Shown: in pieces, positions 52,401 to 61,400 of the stretch
Position numbering within the stretch: position 1 is the first letter of the stretch
Layout: each line of letters opens with the position of its first letter
NCBI GenBank assembly: GCA_034231615.1
Contig: CM067311.1
Span: forward strand, 27,308,015-27,372,014
Reading direction: 5' to 3'
DNA length: 64,000 nucleotides
Source: Meghimatium bilineatum
Taxonomy: Eukaryota > Mollusca > Gastropoda > Stylommatophora > Philomycidae
The notes under the pieces: model-generated
What the model saw: the letters and a program-made list of their open reading frames with translations, nothing else
The model's database searches: none
What the model was told of the DNA's origin: nothing
Position numbers and translations under genes: made by a program

Positions 52401-55400
52401 TAAGTGAAAATCATGCTTTCCAGAAAACATGACAATCAAAACATGACTTTCAGTGCTCGGAATGTAGCCAAATGACCTGTAAAACCCCTCCCGTAAAGAT
52501 TTTTCGCAAAAAAGTTACCATACTTCCCACGAATAAGAGAGAATTTTACACAAAAAACAGATGAATGACTTGATTTTTTTTATGTGGATAAAAACACCAT
52601 CCTTAATGAAAACATATCTACAACCATGATATCAGCTAAGCTGTAAACCATGGTACAACATATTTCGTTCTCCTGACTGCAACCAGGACATGGGTTCCTA
52701 GTTCAGGGTGCGAAGAATAGGGCCACTGTCTTCTTTCCAGGCATATTTTAGGAGGCAACTAAGGAAAGTTGAAGAATATGCTGAGAGAAGCTGTCACCTG
52801 TGAAAAAATCATTCTCACAGCTTCTCGTCTCAATTTCTTACTTTTGTCTTTAATCAAATGATCCGCATGGAAGACGAAGATATGTACGACAGTGGCAATT
52901 GCACCTTTTTCTTTTGTGGCAGACTACTAGGCTGTGGTAAATACTAAATGTACCATCACTGCAGACAGATCAACAAATCTGACAAGAATGAGATAGATGA
53001 CCCAGAGGTGTATGCTGTACTCTTGGCAGGACATGATTCTGTGATACTGCCGCATTAGAATGCCTCCCATCTGAGACTTAAGAAGCATCAATAATTCCTC
53101 CCCCTAAAACCACATTATTGGAGTCTATGTGTTGTCAAGAGCTACACATCTACAGCTAAAAGGATTATTTCATCATCAGTATCCTCAGGAGTTTACAAAT
53201 AAATACAGAAGATTACCTCTGAATGTCTTCTACCACCTTTGTGTGGTAACTATTTGAAACAAATGACTAGCTATATTCATCCAGTATGTATTTAGAACAT
53301 GTATGAAATAATTGTATCTTTATACTTTACAAATATAAAGAGAGGAAGAGAGAACAAAAATAGGTCTACATTGGAATTAGTAGATGTATTTACAATTTTT
53401 AGCAGAACTGACAAGAAAATAATTATATATATATGAGTATATATTATTATGAGTATACTCTCGGGTTTTTTCTACACATGAAACCACCAGTTTTATTCTA
53501 CATAAACCAGTGCAGACACATTTTCAAATATTTTTGGAAGATGTAGCAAATATTTTGTCATATGGAACACATTATAAACTGAATTATTTTAAAAAAAATT
53601 TGGTGTGCACAGAACAGAAGGTGCTAAATATAGCAGCTGTGCTGAAAAATGCAGCACAATACACTTGCTCAAATGATTCAGATCACAAAGCAAGATATAT
53701 GTGGCTATGCTTGAGCAAATGAAAGCAAAAAAACTGTCAATCCACAATTTTCTTCTTCTGCATCAGTGCAATGGTTAAACATTCAGTCCGATATTGTCAT
53801 GTATAGATAGAGCGGTTTCTTTTAGGCACAACATTTGCTTGTATATGTTACAAATTACTGGCACATCAGGCAGGGAGTATTCATTGTTATTTGTAAAGTA
53901 TAAAGATACAATTATTTCATACATGTTCTAAATACATACTGGATGAATATAGCTAGTCATTGTCAGCTTCCCCACAACTATGTAGTATGTGGTCTGTGTT
54001 GCTGCTCAAAGATGCAGCTTGCAGAGTCACTGATACCTTAATCTTCAATTTTTCTGAGTACACATTTGTACACAAAATTATAATTTTATAGGAGTTGGTT
54101 TCATGTTCAGGTTTTGCTCTCACAAGTTTACAGGCTTGGTATGTCTTGAGAGCTGATTCAGGTTCTGCAGTCTTTAAATATGAACGTTAGCAACAATGGA
54201 TTTCCAATGCTATCACTCTCTCTGTCTTCTGGTACACTCTGATAGGTTTTTGAACTGGTCTCAATTTAAAATGTTAAATATTGGCTATTGAACTGACTTC
54301 TGCCAAAGACAAATGTGACAGGCAACTGGTGAAAAAATAATGGAGACACACAACTTTTCATTCTCTGGACTACATCCTACTGGAAATCTAGTAGGACTTT
54401 TGTACTTCTACAAGAGAGTGGGAGTTTACGAATGAATGCTGAATAAGAACTGGAATGATTTTGAAAATGGTAAATATTGACTATTGATTGAAGTAGACTC
54501 ATTTTAAATATGTTAAATACATGTTTGTACGTACCAGTGGCAAGCAAAGGGTCTACAGAGGTCTAAATTAAATGGCAGACTTTTCAATTCTCGAAGTCGT
54601 ATTGATGCCTCAATATACACAAACAGCAACCATAGTGAAACAGTAGGAAGACAAATACCTCTCTCTAAAACAAAGAACATCATTAGAAATTAGATCATCA
54701 AATTACACTTGACAAAAATTTGATGCTTTTCAAAATATTACTTTCTACAAGAAAAGTAAGAAAAGTCATATTTACAGTTGATACTATAGTCCGTTCAGAA
54801 TCGTTTGCCGAGATGTTATGATTTATAATTCAAAAAGTTCTTGATGATTTCACATGAATTTTGGCATACGTTGTTAAAATGTCCATGTCGCGAAAACATT
54901 TGTTTTACTTGATGTCTAGCTGTAACGGTTATTTGAAAGCGGCGAATTCTTTTGATGTTTGCCCATGTAAATATTATTTCGACCATAAACAAAATATTTT
55001 ACAGTAATCTAGTGCAATGATGACCCATAGGCGTGTCCACAATATTTTACATGGTGGCAGGTGTAAAAAAAATTTAAAATATATCTTTTGTTCGTAGAGT
55101 CAATTTGATATTGTTCCATGCTCTTGGTGTGAGTTTCACAAATGTTGTCGCTGCCTTTGAAATAAGTACATATATTTCTTCATGTAAGGAAATTTTGTCT
55201 GTAATAGTTGATCCAAGATATCTGAACTTCTGTATTGAATCAAGCGGGCTAATTTTTATAAGTAATGGTTGATGGTTTGCTTATAACATTTTTTTGAATT
55301 GCTTGGGTGGTATTGAGCAATGAAATGTTTTACAAATCAACTTGTAAATTTTGCAAATCAAACTTTTTTTAGTGTAGACTTAATCAGAGTAATGATCATT

Positions 55401-58400
55401 CATAATCAGACGAGTCAAATAGGTCGATTACTGTTTTCGGCTGAACAAACAACAAACCTTCCTTTTTCCAATATTCCTCTTCTTGGCGTAACACATGATC
55501 CTCACATTTCACCCAGTAGTCTTTATGTATATTTGATAGAGCCTGATTTGTAAGAGTCTCAATATCACATAATTTGAAAGTTGTATTTGTAGATGCTACG
55601 TGTCCTTTAACTTTTGCCCAAATTAGCTCTATAGGATTTAAGTGTGCATGATATGGAGGTAGTCTCAAACATCTATGACCATGTTCTTCAATTAACTTGT
55701 CTATTTTAAATATCTTTGTTCGCTGTGTCTGTTTTACAAGGTTAAGCAATTCGGGTTTCAAGTACCTGTCGGTAAATGGTATGTGTTCTTTTATGAGCCA
55801 CGTTTTGATTGCATCTTTTGTACTTGATGATGTTGGGATTCTATCTTCTACGTTCACTACGTTATGGTATGAAGCATTGTCCATTATCAGACAAGAAGGT
55901 CTATCTAATATTGGAAGAATACTTTTTTCGATCCAGTCTTCGAATATGTGCCCATTCATTTCGGAGTGGTAGTCTCTATTGTCAATGGATTTTGAAATGA
56001 AAATTAGATGAGCATTCTGCAACAACCCATTATGTCTGCTACCTGCATGTGCAACTATCAAACGTTGCCCTTTACTACTTGGTACTGATCTTTTAATACT
56101 TCCATCTGCTAACTGCCATTCCTTTTCATTTGTATGATGAGCGTTGATCCAAGTTTCATCTAAATACACAATATCATAACCATTCTCGCGCATTCCCTTC
56201 ACGTAAATACTTGCTTCTAAGAGCTACCAGATGTGGCTTTTCACAAATAATGTTTTTTCCACCAGCATACTTTCTAAAGGTGAAGCCTGCATTTCTTACA
56301 GTTTTCCATAATAAAGTTTTTGATATTTCAATGTCGTTATTAGTTTTCAGCCAAATCTTCAACTTTCTAAGTGTCACTTCTTCGTTTTTATCAAACATTC
56401 TACATATTTCTCTTTTTACTAGGTCCTTATCGAAACTGTCTATCTTTTCTTTCCTTCCTTGCTTTCGTGAATTTGTTGGCAATAAATATCCGCTTGCTTC
56501 CACTATTCGATCAAATGAACGTTTACACAAACCTAAAATATGCATTGTTCTCTTCTCAGGATTTGATAAAGAACAATAAAGATGTCCCTTTTTACGCTCT
56601 CTGCAGAAGTATTGATAAATCTTTATAGCAATGTTATGCTCAGTAAAATATTTCGCTTTCAGATTCATTCTCACATAGACTTGCAGAAGGTAATATGCTT
56701 AGTGCCGCCTACATTCTGTAAATATTGAGACGTGCCTCTGACTTGTGACTTGAAATCGAGTCAATATCCGTTTTTGATTTCACATAATTCTAAGTTCAGG
56801 AAAAATAATATTTGGTGCTAAACGGGAATTTCCATATGTAACATTGCTTTATACAAATGTACAGCGGAAACAACTACTTTTAGAACGGTGCACATTCTAC
56901 CGTGAGGGTCATGCCGTTATATTTAATAATCAGATGTGAGATGTAAGCATCTACATAATCCAGCGGTTGTTTATAATTTAGATTAACTTTTTTTTAATAT
57001 AGGTTAAATAAGGTATCTTTGATACTGGATCACATTTCTTTGATAAAAAAATATTTCTATAGCGACATTATTATTCTAAACCTAACTTCAAATGATCAAT
57101 CCAAATGAACAATACGTTTTTGATAAAAATAATTTAACATCTCGGCAAACGATTCTGAACGGACTATAGCAACCAAATCTAGCAATAATTTTTAACAAAG
57201 GGAATTGAATGTTCACTACGCTATTTTAAGAGACATGTAAATTAGAATTCAGGAACACTTCAGGACAATCACAATTACATTGTTATCTATACCACTAGAT
57301 GTTATGATGGCAAAAATATTAAAGTTACAGGGTTATATCAGTCTTTTTCACTCCAGAGTCTTACGTCAATCTGGCACTCAGGCTTCTCCTGTGTATTAAG
57401 TCTTTCTTAGTTATAATTCACTGACTATAGTATGTGTCCTCATAGAAGTGTGGCTGATGTGCGTGTCCTCAGTTGTGGTGCATTGGAAAATCATGAAACA
57501 GAAAAAAAAATTCAGCCCTGTCTTCCATTACACAATTTAGGTTGCTTAACAGATAAAATATATATTGTGCCTGAGAGTGCCACTCATAACACACAACTCC
57601 GCAGCTTCAAGCAATAATCTTCAGGGATATAAAAAAAATTCACTTGATAACAAAACATCACAAATTGAGATCAAACCTGTGACCTCGTTAGCACAATGCA
57701 AATGGCCTAGCCACTAATTCAGGGAGATCTAAAAAAATGTGTTTAAACTAAAGGGAATGATAAAAATAAGATAGTTTGACTTCATGAGCTTGCAGTTGTT
57801 TGAATGTCAAAAAAATAAGATAGTTTGGCTTCATGAGTTTGCAGTTGTTTGAGTGTCACAAAATAAGATAGTTTGTCTTCATGAGCTTGCAGTTGTTTGA
57901 GTGTCACTTCTTCTTCTTCTTTCGTTCACTTGAAACATGTCTATATCTGTAATTCTGTCTCCTTAATAAAACTCACTGTCTTTTGTAGTTCATACAGTGT
58001 CCCATAGAGCTTTGATTCCAGTGTTGTTTCCTCTGGCCAATATGCATGCCTCAGCGTTTCATGCTCAGAACACTCTTGAAGTATATGTTTGGCACTCTGT
58101 GCTGCCTGTCCACATGTACACATGGCCGTGTTGCCAATCTTGAACTTTGTATACATGTGACTGCGGAGTCGGTTGTGTCCTGTTCTGAGACGTATAATTA
58201 TAACTTGCTCTGATCTGTTCATAATGTGATAGTCATCTTGTGGCTTTCTTATTGACTTGATCATCTGTTTTTTCTGATGGTAGGTGATTGGTATATCTGG
58301 TTGGTCTTCGGCAGCACCTTCCTTAGCCAGTTGGTCTGCTTTTTCATTTCCTGGAATTCCACAGTGAGAGGGTATCCACTGCATGGTTACCCTATACTAA

Positions 58401-61400
58401 TAAGACAATTCGCTAAGTAGTTTTTTCAAGTCTGTTAGTTTTCCAGACTGGAGAGCTTGAAGCACTGACCTTGCATCTGTCAGGAATACCACAGGCTGTA
58501 GGCCAGAGTTGGAGTTCAGAAGTTTTTTAGCTGCCACACTAATTGCCTGGATTTCTGCATCATAATTATTGCAGAATTTTCCCCGTCGGTGTTCTGATTG
58601 TATCTCTAGGCTTGTGTGGATATTCTATATATACACCTGCACCTCCATTCCTCACAGCATTCTGTGCTGACCCATCTGTGTACACTCTGACCCATATATC
58701 TTGTGGATATTCCTCATCCAGGAAACTGAGGGTAACTGTCATTCGCTGCACACTGTTCTGTTCGTCCTCGCTTAGTATTCCTTTCACATGGGTCTGAATG
58801 TATATTGGCATTCCATGGCTTTCACTCCACGGGGTTTGTTCTGGTACAGACCTTAAGGGGATATCAACTTCAGGTAGGTCTGTAAGTTGTCTACGGAGTC
58901 GTTTAGCTTGATGGATAAAGCTGCTCCTTTTCAGTCGCCCCATTGCTAGAATTTGGAATCTTTCCTTCATTGGATGACTTGGCATACACTGGAACTTTTC
59001 TGCTTGAATTATTACTTTTGTGTCTCTGCGCTCGCCAAGTGTTTGCATTCTTCCCATTTTCTGCATCTCTGCTATTGGTGTTGATTTCATTGCTCCCAAC
59101 ATTATTCTAAGTGCCTGGTTTTGCACTTTATCTAGATCTTGTAATGTGGTGTTTGATGCAGGACACCACACAGCTGAACCATATTCCAGGTGTGGTCTTA
59201 TGCCTTGCTGGTAAACTTTACTAAGTATATTTCCACTGGCTCCCTATGTGGTTCCACTTAGTTTTCTCAGGATAGCTAACTTCCTCCTGGCTTTTGTTGT
59301 TGCTTTGTTTATGTGCTGCTTCCATGTCAGCTTATCATCAATAGTAACTCCGAGGTATGTGGGTTGTTTGTCTTCTTTCAAGAGCTCTCCATCTATCTTG
59401 ATATGACCAGCTTTTTGTTTTTGTGAGAGAGTAAAGAGTGTAGTGCTGCACTTGTCTGTGTTAATGCTGACGCACCATCTATTTGCCCATAAGGTTAGGG
59501 CATCGATAGCTCTTTGTATTTGTTTAGTGGCCACTGTTGCATGTTCTTCCGTGCACCAGATCACCAGGTCGTCAGCATACATTGCCACTTTGATCCTGTG
59601 TGGTAGTTCAGCAACTAGGTCATTGATGTAAACCAAGAAAAGTGTGGGTGACGGGACTCCTCCTTGGGGGACTGCATGACGCAGTAGAACTTTCTTGCTC
59701 TTGCGATCATCTAATTGTACCCTGGCTCTTCTATTATGCAGGTATGCTTTTACCCATTTGTACATTCTTGAGCTAAGCCTGCAATTTCGCAATTTCTTTA
59801 GGAGCCCTTCTTTCCAGACCTTATCAAATGCTTTCCTGAGGTCTATCCATGCTGCTAGTACCAGTTTCTTTTCTTGGAATGCATCCTCAATCTCTTGGGA
59901 GAGGTAGGTTGCCTGATCTTCAGTAGAGTAGCACCGTCTGAAACCTGCTTGCTGTGATACCAGAAGGTTTTCACTTTCAAGGTACCACAGCATCCTAAGA
60001 TTGATAATGCGCTCCATTGTTTTACATAGACAGCTTGTGAGGCTGATGGGCCTGTAGTTGGAGACTGTGTTGCCATCTTTTCCTGATTTGAGGAGTGGTA
60101 TCATTATTGCTTCTCTCCACGCCTGTGGTACATTACCTGTGGACCAGCTTATGTTAACATCTGCAGTAGCTTTGCTCTTGCTGCAATTCCCAGGTTTCTA
60201 ATCATTTCATTGGACACTCAATCAGCTCTAGGGGACTTTTTCATTTTTAATTTGGATATTGCATGCTCCAGTTCTCTCATTGTGATTGGTGCCTCCATGA
60301 CTTCAGGTATAGGTTCGCCTTGTCCAATGTTTTGCTGGTTCTCTCGAACCTCTAGTTGTTTGTCTGGACTGAATGACGTTATTGTCTTCTGCAAAGTAAT
60401 CAGCTGCATGTTTACCTGTTAAAATGTTTTTATCTTTATAAAGTGTGATCCGGGTATTTCTCCCTGTATCTTCATCATTTAGTTGTTTTACAAGTTTCCA
60501 TAATTTCCTAGTATCTCTTTCTAGCCTCAGCGACTCTGTTTTTTCTTTCCAGCTACTCCGTCTGGCTTGTAACTTGGCTCTTTGAAATTTAGCCTTTGTT
60601 TGCTGATATTTGTTGTGATGTTCTTGACTAGGTCTGTTCTCAGCCTGCTATCTAGATGTTTCCATCTCATTTTGCAGCTTTTCCAGTTCATCATTCCAGT
60701 AGGGTTTGTAGTTTTTGCGTGCCCCCCTGGGTATGGTTTTACTAGCAGCATGTAGTATATATCTATTAAATTCACTCACTGCTCTATTGATGTCTTTGTC
60801 CAAGTTCATGTCCTTAGCTAGAACACTGGTTAAATGCTGGTACATTTTCCAGTCTGCCCTTTTATAGTTCCACCTAGTGAGCTTGCTGCTGTCCTTGGTA
60901 AATTCATTGTGGATTGCCAGAAATACTGGTCTGTGGTCACTACCTCCAAGCTGCTTTCCAACGACACGTGTGATGTTCCATCCCAAGCCTGGTGAGTGGA
61001 ATGCCAGGTCTGGTGTAGAGGTGGTGTGCCATGCTCTCGAGTAGAAGGTTGGTGAGTATGCTGGCTGGTTAATAAGGATGAGATTATTTTCATCCTGCCA
61101 GCTCTCAAGTTCCTCACCTCTCTTGTCGATATGATCGTAGCCCCAGCTCTGAGAGTGGCTGTTGAAGTCACCACACACCATAAGTCTCTCTTTGTCTGGA
61201 ATTGTGTCTAGTGCCAATGGTTTATCATTTGGGCAGTAGTAGTTCAGGAGATGGAATTCTGCACTGTCTGTTTTTAGGTGGAGCATCTGGTATTCTGCCC
61301 CTTCCATATATACTTCCAGCTGACATGCACTGATATTGTTTTTAACAAGTGTCAGAATTCCACCATTTCACCTGTCCTTTCTGTCAGACCGGTAGCCCTG

